A stretch of DNA of 64,000 bases from Mesorhizobium sp. YC-39 (GCF_025753795.1 NZ_JAOWPS010000002.1:1248501-1312500); one strand, 5' to 3'; positions 1-10,076 are shown, counted from the stretch's first letter. A program made the numbers and translations. The notes: generated from the letters alone by a model not told the origin.

Positions 1-1
1 A

Positions 2-985
2 CACCCGACCTGGCGCGCCTTTGGCGGCAGGCTGGACCAGGTCATGCGCTATGGCGAGAACCCGCATCAGGGCGCCGGCTTCTACGTCAATGGCGACAAG
101 CGGCCGGGCGTCGCGACGGCACGCCAGCTTCAGGGCAAGCAGCTTTCCTACAACAACATCAACGACACCGACGCTGCCTTCGAACTGGTCGGCGAGTTCG
201 ATCCGGCCAGCTCCGCCGCGGTGGCTATCATCAAGCACGCCAACCCGTGCGGCGTCGCCGAAGGCGCTTCACTGAAGGCGGCCTATGCCAAGGCGCTGGC
301 CTGCGATCCGGTCTCGGCCTTCGGCGGTATCGTCGCGATGAACCGTCTGCTCGATGCCGAGGCCGCCGTGGAGATCGTCAAGACCTTCACCGAGGTCATC
401 ATCGCGCCGGGCGCCTCGCAAGAGGCAATCAGCATCGTCGCCGCCAAGAAGAACCTGCGTCTGCTGGTCACCGGCGGCCTGCCCGACCCCCGCGCCGCCG
501 GCACCACCGTTAAATCCGTTTCCGGCGGATTGCTCGTCCAGGGCCGCGACAATGCGGTGGTTGACGACCTGGAACTCAAGGTCGTGACGAAGCGCGCGCC
601 GACCCCGGCCGAAATGGCCGATCTGAAATTCGCCTTCCGCATCGCCAAGCACGTCAAGTCGAACGCCATCGTCTATGCAAGGGACGGCGCCACCGTTGGC
701 ATCGGCGCCGGCCAGATGAGCCGCGTCGATTCCTCACGCATCGCCGCGCGCAAGGCGCTTGATGCGGCCGAGGCCGCCGGTCTGGCCGAGCCGCTGACCA
801 AGGGCTCGGTTGTTGCCTCCGATGCTTTCTTCCCTTTCGCCGACGGGCTCCTGTCGGCCATCGAAGCCGGCGCCACCGCCGTCATCCAGCCAGGCGGCTC
901 GATGCGCGACGACGACGTCATCGCCGCCGCCGACGAACACGGCATCGCCATGGTGTTTACGGGCGTGCGGCACTTCCGGCATTAA
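2..985 (+). CDS. purH: Bifunctional AICAR formyltransferase/IMP cyclohydrolase, 3' part
   Basis: Catalyses the last two steps of purine synthesis, AICAR to FAICAR to IMP, in the cytosol. The reading frame is open from the window edge, so only the C-terminal part (327 codons) is visible. It covers the end of the cyclohydrolase region and the formyltransferase domain. Family hallmarks seen are RYGENPHQ at the domain junction, the KHANPCG motif holding the formyltransferase Lys-His, [12 protein letters not shown], and SDAFFPFAD near the end; it terminates in RHFRH as PurH proteins do. The internal ATG at 44 is not the start, because homologous sequence continues upstream of it. A palindromic repeat follows the stop. 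The identity is secure; the true start lies outside the window. Confidence 0.97.
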   Translation, partial: HPTWRAFGGRLDQVMRYGENPHQGAGFYVNGDKRPGVATARQLQGKQLSYNNINDTDAAFELVGEFDPASSAAVAIIKHANPCGVAEGASLKAAYAKALACDPVSAFGGIVAMNRLLDAEAAVEIVKTFTEVIIAPGASQEAISIVAAKKNLRLLVTGGLPDPRAAGTTVKSVSGGLLVQGRDNAVVDDLELKVVTKRAPTPAEMADLKFAFRIAKHVKSNAIVYARDGATVGIGAGQMSRVDSSRIAARKALDAAEAAGLAEPLTKGSVVASDAFFPFADGLLSAIEAGATAVIQPGGSMRDDDVIAAADEHGIAMVFTGVRHFRH

Positions 986-995
986 GCGCCCCCTT

Positions 996-1148
996 TTCCT
1001 TCTCCCCCTGTGGGAGAAGGTGGATCGGCGCGCAGCGCCGAGACGGTTGAGGGGTGTCCAGCGGAATGGGACGTTGGCGTTCCCTGGAACACCCCTCATC
1101 CGACCGAGCTTCGCTCGGCCACCTTCCCCCACAAGGGGGGAAGGGAAA
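996..1148. repeat. Paired palindromic intergenic repeat (arms in inverted orientation)
   Basis: Two copies of a C/G-run arm face each other: about 998-1024 and its near reverse complement about 1120-1145. Each arm pairs on itself (CTCCCC...GGGGAG type). The interior holds two further short hairpins, CGGCGC-GCA-GCGCCG near 1027 and CCGAGC-TTC-GCTCGG near 1104. The same type of element recurs at 16.3, 22.9 and 29.4 kb. It separates the convergent purH and MFS genes and could act as a bidirectional terminator. Elements like this are, as I recall, common in Mesorhizobium genomes. Confidence 0.8.
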
Positions 1149-1154
1149 ACGGAG

Positions 1155-2531
1155 TTATTCCACCGGCCGGTCCGCCGGATATGGCGTGCGGGCCAGGATC
1201 GCCATGCCGACGCCGAGGAACAGCACGATCGCCGCCATGCCAAGCCTTGCCGAGCCGCTGGCCAAGGTGATGGTTGCCACCATGAAAGGCGCGGCGAAAC
1301 TGGTCGCCCGCCCGGCCAGCGCATAGATGCCGAAATAGCGGCCCGACTCCGCTGCGGTGACGCTGCGCGCCATGTAGGAGCGCGACGATGCCTGCACTGG
1401 CCCGAAGGCCAGTCCGATCAGCAGCCCATAGAAGATGTAGGCTTTTTCCGCCGCTGTGCCAAACAAGCCGCCGCTGTCCGTTTCGGGCATGATCCAGGCA
1501 CCGAACAGCGTATAGCCGGGGCCAGTTGAGACGATGCCGATCGTAGCGATGCTGAGCAGGACAAGCGCAATCATAACGATGATCTTGGAGCCAAGCGCGT
1601 TGTCGAGACGTGCGGCAGCCAGACACCCGAATATGGCGACGACATTGAGGATGATGCCGAACATGCCGATCTCGGTGATCGACCAGTGGAACATCGCTGC
1701 CGCAAACGTGCCACCCAGCGCCAGCAGCGCATTGACGCCATCCTGATAGATCATGCGCGCGACGAGGAAGCGGAAGATGCCGCTGCGCTGGCGCACCTCG
1801 GCCAGCGTCGACTTCAATTCCGACAGCCCTTCGCGAACCGCCGGCCCGATCGAAAGACCTTTGACGGCGTCGGGCGTGAAGAAGAACATTGGCAGGATGA
1901 ACAGAAAATACCAAGCTGCCGACAGCGGTCCGGTTGCGCGCGCGTCCTCGCCGAGCTTCGGATCGAGGCCGAAAAGCGGATCGAGACCGATGATCGTCTT
2001 GCCGGTTTCCGGCGAGCCCGCCAAACAGGTGACGACGAAGATCAGCGCGATCATGCCGCCGAGATAGCCAAGGCCCCAGGCCATGTTGGAGACATGGCCG
2101 ATCTCGCTCTTCGGCACCAGCCGCGGCATCATCGAGTCATTGAAGACCGTGGAAAATTCCGCCGCCACCGAAGCGAGCGAAAAGAACAGCACGACCAGGA
2201 AAAGGTTGGAGCCAGGCGCCGCGAACCAGAGCAGGCAAAGACTGATGATCTGGATCGAGGCGAAGAAGGCGATCCATGGCTTGCGCGGTCCGGTCTGGTC
2301 GGCGATCGAGCCGAGGATCGGCGACAAAATGGCGATCACAAATCCGGCCGCCGCAATGCCGTAGCCCCAGGCCGCCTGGCCTGTCTCCGGGTCGCTCGCC
2401 ATGCGCGAGACGAAATAAGGACCGAAGATGAAGGTGGTGACGACCGTGAAGAAAGGCTGCGCCGCCCAGTCGAACAACATCCAGCCCCAGATGCCGCGCC
2501 CAGACGCCCGCTGCACTGCTACCTCGGCCAT
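1155..2531 (-). CDS. MFS transporter, UMF1/Atg22-like family
   Basis: A 458-residue integral membrane protein with about 12 hydrophobic segments. The N-terminal stretch GWMLFDWAAQPFF matches the signature of the UMF1 family of MFS permeases, which are related to the yeast vacuolar effluxer Atg22. Substrates of the bacterial members are mostly unknown, and nothing here identifies one. The start at 2531 is backed by a strong ribosome site (AGGAGGGG) about 4 bases upstream. It lies 91 bases downstream of gdhB on the same strand, so the two could be cotranscribed. The family call is firm; the substrate is not assignable. Confidence 0.85.
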   Translation of the reverse strand: MAEVAVQRASGRGIWGWMLFDWAAQPFFTVVTTFIFGPYFVSRMASDPETGQAAWGYGIAAAGFVIAILSPILGSIADQTGPRKPWIAFFASIQIISLCLLWFAAPGSNLFLVVLFFSLASVAAEFSTVFNDSMMPRLVPKSEIGHVSNMAWGLGYLGGMIALIFVVTCLAGSPETGKTIIGLDPLFGLDPKLGEDARATGPLSAAWYFLFILPMFFFTPDAVKGLSIGPAVREGLSELKSTLAEVRQRSGIFRFLVARMIYQDGVNALLALGGTFAAAMFHWSITEIGMFGIILNVVAIFGCLAAARLDNALGSKIIVMIALVLLSIATIGIVSTGPGYTLFGAWIMPETDSGGLFGTAAEKAYIFYGLLIGLAFGPVQASSRSYMARSVTAAESGRYFGIYALAGRATSFAAPFMVATITLASGSARLGMAAIVLFLGVGMAILARTPYPADRPVE

Positions 2532-2622
2532 GTCCCCTCCTGGAAACGACGCCCCGAAGCAGGGCGCCGCTTTGCTCTATAGCGCAGTTTTTGCCGGCAA
2601 TCTCGGGCGATGTGGAAGACTG

Positions 2623-5600
2623 TCACATCCCCGTCAGGTCGCTCATCAGCCCCGAGGCCACCGACAGCCTGGACACGGTGATGTCGCCGCCCTCGGTCAG
2701 CGCCTGCAGCCGCTCGCGGATGCGCGCGACCCGCTCGCCCCCGGCCTCCAGCCATGCGGCGACCGGGTCCGCCATGTTGGCATGGCCGGTGAGTGCCGCC
2801 ACCGCGATGCCTCGCCGGGCAGCACCGATCGTGTCGGTGGCGCGCGACAGCGCCATCTGATCGTAATAGTCAGACGGCATGATCGAGCGCGCAGCCTCCT
2901 CGACGCGCGAGATGCGGAAGGCATCGCTGACAGCGAAAAATGCCTTCGCGGTGGCAACGATGTCGGCATTCGCCGTCCGTGCCGCTAGCGCAATGTCGGG
3001 GATGAGTTCCCCCACCTCGGTCAATGCCAACTGTGCAGCCAGCCTTTCCGGCGCACCGGCCTTGAACAGGCTGTGCCGCCGCTCCTCGATTCGTTCGCGC
3101 GAATAGGTCGGCAGCAGCGAAACCAGTTTCGGCTCGAGCGCCTTGCGCGCCTCCTGCAATTCGGCGATCCGTTGGCCGAGCGCAGCAGTGCCGGCATCGT
3201 TCTTCAGATACCAGCCGCTGGTCACATAAATAAGCCGGCTAACGGACTGGTAGAGATCGAGCTGCACCTGGCCGTCGATCTGGTTGTCGAGCGCGTCGAT
3301 CTCCCGGTAGAGCGCCGGCAGCGCAAAGCCGTCGTGGACAACCGCGAAGGTGCGAACGACATCCGCCGCCGTGCGCCCGGTCGCTTCCTGCAGCCGGTTG
3401 ACGAAGGACGGACCGCCGCGATTGACCAGATCGTTGGCGACGACGCGGGCGATGATTTCGCGGCGCAGGCGGTGGCCGTGGATCTCGGCCGCATATTTCT
3501 TCGCCATGCGATCCGGGAAATAGCCCATCAGGTCGCTGTCGAAATGCGGATCGTCCGGCGCGTCGCTGGCAACGATATCGGAGAAGAGAACGATCTTGGC
3601 ATAGGCGAGCAACACACCGAGCTCGGCCCTGGTCAGTGGCTCGCCGCGCGCCTCGCGCTCGGCAAGGGCGGCGGGAGACGGCAGCGTCTCGACAGCACGG
3701 TCGAGCAGGCCGCGCGCTTCCAGCGCCGTCATGAAGCGGCCCTGATGGGCAATGTCGGCCAGGCCGCGCTTGCGGGCGACAGACAAGGCTAGCGTCTGCT
3801 CGTAATTGTTGGACAGCACCAGCGAGCTGACTTCATCGGTCATCTCGGCCAGCAATTTGTTGCGTGACGGCCGGGTCAGCGCCTCCTTGCGCATCGCCGA
3901 GGCCAGCGCGATCTTGATATTGACCTCGACATCGGAGCAGTTGACGCCGCCCGAATTGTCGATGGCATCGGAATTGCAGCGTCCGCCAGCAAGCCCGAAC
4001 TCGATGCGGGCCCGCTGCGTCACGCCGAGATTGGCGCCCTCGCCGATGACCTTGGCGCGCACGTCGAGTGCGGTCACCCGAATGGCATCGTTGGCGCGGT
4101 CGCCGACATCCTGGTTGGTCTCGGTCGATGCCCGCAGATACGTGCCGATGCCGCCGAACCACAAAAGGTCGACCGGCGCCTTGAGGATGGCGCTCATGAT
4201 CTCGACCGGCGAGGCGGTGGTCTTGGCAAGACCGATCGCCGCGGCCGCGGCCGGCGGCAGCGTGATCGATTTCTGGCTGCGCGAGACGATGACCCCGCCT
4301 TCGGAGAGCTTGGTCTTGTCGTAGTCCTGCCAGCTCGAACGCGGCAGATCGAACATGCGTTTGCGCTCAGCCATCGAGGCCGCCATGTCAGGATCGGGAT
4401 CGATGAAGATGTCGCGATGGTCGAAGGCGGCGATCAGCCTTGTCTGCTCCGACAACAGCATACCGTTGCCGAACACGTCGCCCGACATGTCGCCGACGCC
4501 GACGACGGTGAAGGGCGAGGTCTGGATGTCGCGGTTCATCTCGCGGAAATGCCGCTTCACCGCTTCCCAGGCGCCCTTGGCGGTGATGCCCATCTTCTTG
4601 TGGTCGTAGCCGGCCGAGCCGCCGCTGGCGAAGGCGTCGTCGAGCCAGAAGCCGTGCTTTTCGCTGATCGCATTGGCGGTGTCTGAGAAAGTCGCCGTGC
4701 CCTTATCGGCGGCGACGACGAAATAGGGATCATCCTGGTCGCGCCGCACCACACCGGCGGGCGGGACGACGCCATCCAGACCGATATTGTCGGTGATCGA
4801 CAACAGGCTCGAGACAAAGTTCTTGTAGGCCGAGGTGCCGGCCTCGAAGATGGCGTCGCGGCCAGCACTCATCGGCAGCTTCTTCGGGTAGAAGCCGCCC
4901 TTGGCGCCGACCGGCACGATCACCGCATTCTTGACCTGCTGCGCCTTGACCAGGCCGAGCACCTCGGTGCGGTAGTCCTGGGCGCGGTCCGACCAGCGCA
5001 ACCCGCCGCGCGCGACCGGGCCGAAGCGCAGATGCACGCCCTCGACCTCGGAACCGTAGACGAATATCTCGCGCCACGGCCGCGGCGCCGGCAAGCCGTC
5101 GACCGCCTGCGAGTCGAGCTTGATCGCCAGCGACTGGCCTTTCGCCTTCGTATCGGCAACGAAATGATTGGTGCGCAGCGAGGCTTCGATCAAATTGAGA
5201 TAGCGGCGGATGATGGTGTCGTCATCGATGTTGGGCACCTCTTCCAGCGCGTCCCTGATCTTGGCCTTGAGATGCTTGGCCGCCACCGCGCCTTCGCCCT
5301 CGGCCGTCGGCCCAAGACGGGCGACGAACAGCGCATGCAGGCCGCGCGCGATGTCGGGATAGCGGTTGAGCGCTGCCGCGATGAAATCCTGGCTCTGCGG
5401 GATGCCTGCCTGCTGCAGATAACGGCCATAGGCGCGCAGGATGGTGACCTCGCCCGACCACAGGCCGGCGGTCTGGGCAAGCCCGTTATAGCCGTCATTG
5501 TCGATATCGCCGCGCCATACGGACAGGAACGCGTCCTCGAACAGCGCGCCTCCGTCGCTGAGGTCGATCGGCTTGCCGTAGCTGTTTTCCAGCTCCATGT

Positions 5601-7410
5601 CGTGGATGAAGACCATGCCTGAGCTATCGTCGCCGACCTCGAAAGTGCGCTCGCTGATGACGCGGAAGCCTATATTTTCCAGCACCGGCACACGCCTGGA
5701 CAGCGCCACCGGGGCGCCATGGTGATAGATCTTGAGCGCCGCCTGATGCGGCTTCTGGTCGGCATGGCGGTAATAGTCGATGGCGATCGGATTGCCGGCA
5801 TCGATCCCGGCAATCCGCTTGGCATCGGCCAGCGCCACGGCCGCGCTGAAGGAATCGCGGTAGCTCTCCGGAAGCCGTGCGGCGATGCTTTTCAGCGATT
5901 GATCGCTACCGCCGGCTTCCGCCGCCTCGGCCAGCGCATCGTCCCAGGTGCGCACGATGTCGCGGACCGCCGCCTCAATAGCTGCCTGCTCGACCTTCGG
6001 CGTCTTGCCGCCGGAACGGCCGATGATGAAATGAACGCGCGTCAGCCCGCCCTCCGGAAAGGCCGGGTAATAGGCCGACAGCCGGCCTTCGAACGCGGTC
6101 TTCAGATAGGTGCCGATCTTTTCGCGCACCACGCTGTCGTAGCGGTCGCGCGGAACGAAGACGAGGATCGAGACGAAGCGGTCGAACTGGTCGGCGCGCA
6201 CCAGCGCCCTGACGCGGGGCCGCTCGATCAGGCCGAGAATGGCTGCGGCGTGTTTTTTCAGGATCGGCACCGGAACCTGGAACAGCTCGTCGCGCGGATA
6301 GCTTTCCAGCACGTTGATCAGCGCCTTGCCCGAGTGGTCGTGTCGGTCGAAGCCGGACTTGGCTATGATGGTTTCGGCCTTCGACCTGAGATAGGGAATC
6401 TTCATCACCGAACGCGTATAGGCGGTCGAGGTGAACAGGCCGACGATGCGCAGTTCGCCCGCGAGTGCACCCTTGGGGGTGTAGGTCTTGATGCCGATAT
6501 AATCGAGATAGATGCGGCGGTGGACGGAAGACTTGGCATTGGCCTTGGTGACGATCAGCGGTTCCGGCCCATGCAGGAAGGCGCGGATTTCCGGCGTCGT
6601 CGTCACCGCTTCGGTGCCGCGCCTCAGCACCAGCACATCGGGGTCGGAAAGGATGCCGAGCCCGGGCTTTTCGGCGCGCTCCAGCGTACCGCTTTCCTCG
6701 CCGCCGATGTATTTGAATTCGCGCATGCCGAGGAAGGTGAAATTATCGTCACGCAGCCACTCCAGGAAGGCGATCGCCTCGGCGACGCTCTTCTTGTCCA
6801 GCGGCACCGCTGAATAGCGGAATTCCGAGATTGCCTGGTCGAGGCGGGCCAGCATCGGCTTCCAGTCGCCGACGGCGGCGCGGACCTGGTCGAGTATCTT
6901 GCGCAGCCGCTCCGCCAATGCGTCCGCCTGCTCCGCAGCGAGGCGGGGAATGTGGACATGGACCACGCTCAGCCGATCGTGATTGCTGTCCTCCTTGACG
7001 CTGCCATCGCCGAGGATTTCGTCGACGCCGTCCTTGCCGTGGCGCACGACGATGACGGGGTGGGTGACCAGGGTCGGCTCTCCGGCAGTCTCGGTGATCT
7101 CGCCGAGGATGGAATCGAACAGGAACGGCATATTGTCGTTGACGACGGTGATGACCGTGATCGGACGACCGTCGCGGGCAACGCCGGAATCGGCATCGAC
7201 GGCGACGACGCATTCGCCCTTCTTGTGCCGGGCGACCGCATGGCCGGCCAGATCCGCGGCGCGTTCGAGGTCGGCGCCATCGTAGGCAGCAATGTCTTCC
7301 GCCGGGGCGCGGGCAAGCAGATAGTCGGCAAGCCTGGCCGGCCTTTCGTCTGGTTTTGCCGCTGCGGTGGTTTTTTTCTTCGACTTAGCTGCGGATTTCA
7401 CGCTAGCCAT
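2623..7410 (-). CDS. gdhB: Large NAD-specific glutamate dehydrogenase (about 180 kDa class)
   Basis: Oxidative deamination of glutamate to 2-oxoglutarate with NAD, a catabolic enzyme feeding carbon from amino acids into the TCA cycle. At 1595 residues it matches the giant GDH class (PF05088). The N-terminal half corresponds to the ACT-like regulatory segments; the catalytic domain lies in the middle, with GAKGGFYPKKLPM as the substrate-lysine region and GGRCNSDAIDNSGGVNCSDVEVN as its hallmark continuation. I place the start at the ATG at 7410 (MASVKSAAK) because GGGAGGGA lies about 9 bases upstream; an ATG 33 bases earlier has no such site. The N-terminus is Lys/Ala rich. It ends 91 bases before the UMF1 transporter gene. 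Confidence 0.96.
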   Translation of the reverse strand: MASVKSAAKSKKKTTAAAKPDERPARLADYLLARAPAEDIAAYDGADLERAADLAGHAVARHKKGECVVAVDADSGVARDGRPITVITVVNDNMPFLFDSILGEITETAGEPTLVTHPVIVVRHGKDGVDEILGDGSVKEDSNHDRLSVVHVHIPRLAAEQADALAERLRKILDQVRAAVGDWKPMLARLDQAISEFRYSAVPLDKKSVAEAIAFLEWLRDDNFTFLGMREFKYIGGEESGTLERAEKPGLGILSDPDVLVLRRGTEAVTTTPEIRAFLHGPEPLIVTKANAKSSVHRRIYLDYIGIKTYTPKGALAGELRIVGLFTSTAYTRSVMKIPYLRSKAETIIAKSGFDRHDHSGKALINVLESYPRDELFQVPVPILKKHAAAILGLIERPRVRALVRADQFDRFVSILVFVPRDRYDSVVREKIGTYLKTAFEGRLSAYYPAFPEGGLTRVHFIIGRSGGKTPKVEQAAIEAAVRDIVRTWDDALAEAAEAGGSDQSLKSIAARLPESYRDSFSAAVALADAKRIAGIDAGNPIAIDYYRHADQKPHQAALKIYHHGAPVALSRRVPVLENIGFRVISERTFEVGDDSSGMVFIHDMELENSYGKPIDLSDGGALFEDAFLSVWRGDIDNDGYNGLAQTAGLWSGEVTILRAYGRYLQQAGIPQSQDFIAAALNRYPDIARGLHALFVARLGPTAEGEGAVAAKHLKAKIRDALEEVPNIDDDTIIRRYLNLIEASLRTNHFVADTKAKGQSLAIKLDSQAVDGLPAPRPWREIFVYGSEVEGVHLRFGPVARGGLRWSDRAQDYRTEVLGLVKAQQVKNAVIVPVGAKGGFYPKKLPMSAGRDAIFEAGTSAYKNFVSSLLSITDNIGLDGVVPPAGVVRRDQDDPYFVVAADKGTATFSDTANAISEKHGFWLDDAFASGGSAGYDHKKMGITAKGAWEAVKRHFREMNRDIQTSPFTVVGVGDMSGDVFGNGMLLSEQTRLIAAFDHRDIFIDPDPDMAASMAERKRMFDLPRSSWQDYDKTKLSEGGVIVSRSQKSITLPPAAAAAIGLAKTTASPVEIMSAILKAPVDLLWFGGIGTYLRASTETNQDVGDRANDAIRVTALDVRAKVIGEGANLGVTQRARIEFGLAGGRCNSDAIDNSGGVNCSDVEVNIKIALASAMRKEALTRPSRNKLLAEMTDEVSSLVLSNNYEQTLALSVARKRGLADIAHQGRFMTALEARGLLDRAVETLPSPAALAEREARGEPLTRAELGVLLAYAKIVLFSDIVASDAPDDPHFDSDLMGYFPDRMAKKYAAEIHGHRLRREIIARVVANDLVNRGGPSFVNRLQEATGRTAADVVRTFAVVHDGFALPALYREIDALDNQIDGQVQLDLYQSVSRLIYVTSGWYLKNDAGTAALGQRIAELQEARKALEPKLVSLLPTYSRERIEERRHSLFKAGAPERLAAQLALTEVGELIPDIALAARTANADIVATAKAFFAVSDAFRISRVEEAARSIMPSDYYDQMALSRATDTIGAARRGIAVAALTGHANMADPVAAWLEAGGERVARIRERLQALTEGGDITVSRLSVASGLMSDLTGM

Positions 7411-7548
7411 GATGCCAATCCCTCCCGTCACATGCTTTTGCAACTATGGTAGCAGATGACCGGTGTTTGGCGACAAAGGTTTGACGGCTTGCGACGAAAT
7501 GTCGGAATTCGGCGGCAAATCACGGATGAATGATGAGGAGGCGTGTCC

Positions 7549-8112
7549 ATGACAGGCAAAATTACGGCGCTTGACCTCGATCAGGCGGAATTGAGCGAAG
7601 CGACGAAAGCCTATTTCGCCAAATGCGAGGAGAAGCTCGGCCTCGTTCCCAATGTGCTTCTGGCCTACGCCTTCGACGAGAAAAAGCTGCGCGCCTTCAC
7701 CGACATGTACAATGATCTGATGCTGGGCGACTCCGGCCTGTCGAAGCTGGAACGCGAGATGATCGCGGTCGTCGTCTCCTCCATCAACCACTGTTATTAT
7801 TGCCTGACCGCCCACGGCGCGGCGGTGCGCCAGCTTTCCGGCGACCCCTCCTTCGGCGAGATGATGGTGATGAATTTCCGCGCCGCCGACCTTTCCGACA
7901 GGCAAAAGGCGATGCTCGAATTCGCCGTCAAGCTGACCGAAGAGCCGGCTAAGATCGTCGAGGCTGATCGGGCAGCACTTCGCGAGGCCGGCTTTTCCGA
8001 CCGCGACATCTGGGACATCGCCTCGACCACCGCCTTCTTCAACATGTCGAACCGGGTGGCGGCGGCGGTCGACATGCGGCCGAACGACGGATACCACGCC
8101 ATGGCGCGATAG
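7549..8112 (+). CDS. Peroxidase-related enzyme, AhpD/carboxymuconolactone decarboxylase fold
   Basis: A 187-residue all-helical protein of the CMD/AhpD superfamily. The redox motif reads NHCYYCLTAHGAA, that is Cys-x2-Cys-x3-His preceded by a conserved Asn-His, as in uncharacterised peroxidase-related (alkylhydroperoxidase-type) enzymes. The likely role is thiol-dependent peroxide reduction, inferred from the motif. The ATG at 7549 is preferred over GTG 7543 because GAGGAG sits 8 bases upstream of it. It is transcribed away from gdhB, with a short divergent promoter region between them. Confidence 0.88.
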   Translation: MTGKITALDLDQAELSEATKAYFAKCEEKLGLVPNVLLAYAFDEKKLRAFTDMYNDLMLGDSGLSKLEREMIAVVVSSINHCYYCLTAHGAAVRQLSGDPSFGEMMVMNFRAADLSDRQKAMLEFAVKLTEEPAKIVEADRAALREAGFSDRDIWDIASTTAFFNMSNRVAAAVDMRPNDGYHAMAR

Positions 8113-8154
8113 GGCCACATTGGTCCCCATTATCGGTCCTGCACCAACAATCGT

Positions 8155-8182
8155 TTGACAGGCGAGCACTGACAGCTAGTTT
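8155..8182 (+). promoter_or_regulatory. Possible sigma70-type promoter for the ammonia-lyase-like gene
   Basis: A perfect TTGACA at 8155-8160 is followed after 16 bases by TAGTTT at 8177-8182, about 56 bases before the first ATG of the downstream gene. The -10 is weak and the assignment rests on spacing alone. Confidence 0.4.
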
Positions 8183-8237
8183 TTCAGGAAACAAAATTTC
8201 CGGGGGTGAAACTCGTACCTGAAACCTAGCTTCAGAG

Positions 8238-10076
8238 ATGGGAACCACAATGCTGGACCGAATTGCCGCTTACAAGCCCAAGATATTTCTCTGCGCCCTG
8301 ACTATGACATGGGCGTTCGTCGCAGCCCCTGCCCTCGCTTTCGAGGCGACGACCACCTACCAGCCCATTTTCGAGGCAGCCGCCAGCAAGACGATAACGC
8401 TCACCGGCCACGACCTGACCATCGACCAGGTCATCGACATTGCTCGTAGCGGCGCCAAGGTCGAGCTCAGCCCCGAGGCCTTGCAACGTTCGGCGGATGC
8501 CTATGGCCTGCTGCTGGAGGGCGCGGCCGAAGGCGTCACGATCTACTGGTTCAACCGGGGCGCCGGCGACCAGCGCGAAACGGTGATCTTCTCCGGCGAT
8601 CCGACGACGCCGGAAAACACCAAGCTTCTCAAGGACCAGCAACTGGCTCGCTTCAAGGGCGGTGTGACGCGCGGCTACGGGCCGGAGCTGCAGGAAGAAG
8701 CGCTGGTGCGCGCCATCATGGCGATCCGCGCCAACACCATGTCCTATGAAGCGGCAAGTCCACAACTGACGCATATGCTTGTCGACATGCTGAACAAGCG
8801 CGTGACGCCCGTCGTGCAATCGCGCGGCACGCTTGGCGAAGGCGATCTGGCGACGCTCGGCAACATCGGCGCCGCCATGGTCGGCGAGGGCGATGCCTAT
8901 CTCAACGGCGTTCGCATGCCCGCCGCGCAGGCCCTTGCACAAGCAGGGTTGAAGCCGCTCGAACCCTTCGCCGCCGACCAGGCGGCGCTGATCAGCACCA
9001 ACGCCTATGCGCAGGCGCAGGCCGTGCTTCTGGTCGAGGATGCGCGCAAGCTCCTGGAATGGACCGATCTGAGCTATGCCATGGGTCTCAACGGCATGAA
9101 TTCCAGCGTCACGCCGATCTCTGTACCGGTGCAGGCGATGCGGCCTTATCCATGGCTGACATGGGACGCCGCCCGCATCATGGACATGATCAAGGGCAGC
9201 TATCTCTTTGACGAAGACCCGGCCCGCATCATCCAGGACCCGGAAAGCATGCGCGCCTCGAGCCAGCGCCAGGGCTCGGCCTGGCAGGCCTGGGCTGATC
9301 TGCGCGATTCCGTGCTTTTGTCGATCAATTCGTCGGATCACAATCCGGCGGTCCTGCCCGGCCTGACGCCGCAAAGTTCTCCGGAGCTGAGCACGCCGCA
9401 ATTCATGCAATATTACATCAAGGGCGGGAAGCTGAGTAACGGCAAGTCCGGCTACATCTTCTCTAACGCCAATTGGGACCCCTATCCCCTGGCCAACCAG
9501 GTCGAGGCCTTCACTCTCTCCCTGACCAATCTGGGCGTCGCCGTGGCCCAGCGCATCGAGCGCTTCCGCAATCCCTTCTTCACCGTGATCAAGCCCGCCG
9601 ATGTGCTGAGCGCCGACCAGCGCAAGGACATCCCGTCCTTCGACGGCTATCTGCCGACCGATCTGTGGCAGGAATTGGCTGACCTCGGCACGCCGGTGAC
9701 GCCGAACGGACAGGCAATCGTCGCCACCGTCGAGGATCTGGAGGCGCAAACCCGCATCAAGACGCAACGCGCCCGCGAGGCGGTCGACGTGTCGTTCCAT
9801 CTGGTGGCGCAGGATCTTTTGACGGCGAGCTACTGGATGGAGATCCGCAAGGCGCAGAAACCGGAGCGAAAGTTCGGCGAGGCACCGACGGCGGCTCTCG
9901 CGGCGCTCCGCCAGGTGATCCCCTGGCAGCAGTCTGCGTCGGCTCGGCCAAAGCGGCCGCTCGGTATGGTCGCCTATGATTTCATGCAGCAAAATCCGGC
10001 GACCAGGTTCTATCCAGGCGGACCGCTGGCGCCGAGGAGCCCAACAGCGCCGACAGCCGGCGTGCTGCCCAATTAG
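8238..10076 (+). CDS. Exported histidine/aromatic ammonia-lyase homologue lacking the MIO triad
   Basis: A 612-residue protein whose residues 52-420 follow the HAL/PAL superfamily closely. ITLTGHDLTIDQV corresponds to the family N-terminus, IYWFNRGAG (102-110) to the YGxNTGFG loop with Tyr103 retained, RANTMS to the RANALA helix, and PVVQSRGTLGEGDLATLG (191-208) to the PVVPxxGSVGASGDLAPL loop. The Ala-Ser-Gly that forms the MIO cofactor is replaced by Gly200-Glu201-Gly202. QDPESMR (333-339) keeps the Gln and Arg of the QDxYSxR motif but has Glu336 where HAL has Tyr. The N-terminus carries a signal peptide (hydrophobic 15-34, AAPALA/F). The start could be 8238 or the ATG at 8250. The likely product is a periplasmic binding protein or an enzyme with altered chemistry; the activity is unknown. 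Confidence 0.8.
   Translation: MGTTMLDRIAAYKPKIFLCALTMTWAFVAAPALAFEATTTYQPIFEAAASKTITLTGHDLTIDQVIDIARSGAKVELSPEALQRSADAYGLLLEGAAEGVTIYWFNRGAGDQRETVIFSGDPTTPENTKLLKDQQLARFKGGVTRGYGPELQEEALVRAIMAIRANTMSYEAASPQLTHMLVDMLNKRVTPVVQSRGTLGEGDLATLGNIGAAMVGEGDAYLNGVRMPAAQALAQAGLKPLEPFAADQAALISTNAYAQAQAVLLVEDARKLLEWTDLSYAMGLNGMNSSVTPISVPVQAMRPYPWLTWDAARIMDMIKGSYLFDEDPARIIQDPESMRASSQRQGSAWQAWADLRDSVLLSINSSDHNPAVLPGLTPQSSPELSTPQFMQYYIKGGKLSNGKSGYIFSNANWDPYPLANQVEAFTLSLTNLGVAVAQRIERFRNPFFTVIKPADVLSADQRKDIPSFDGYLPTDLWQELADLGTPVTPNGQAIVATVEDLEAQTRIKTQRAREAVDVSFHLVAQDLLTASYWMEIRKAQKPERKFGEAPTAALAALRQVIPWQQSASARPKRPLGMVAYDFMQQNPATRFYPGGPLAPRSPTAPTAGVLPN

Noticed and set aside
5719..6813. 364-codon open frame on the plus strand
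   Set aside because: Antisense to gdhB.
8232..9992. 586-codon open frame on the minus strand
   Set aside because: Antisense to the ammonia-lyase-like gene; the His/Arg-rich product has no family features and reflects GC-rich codon bias.
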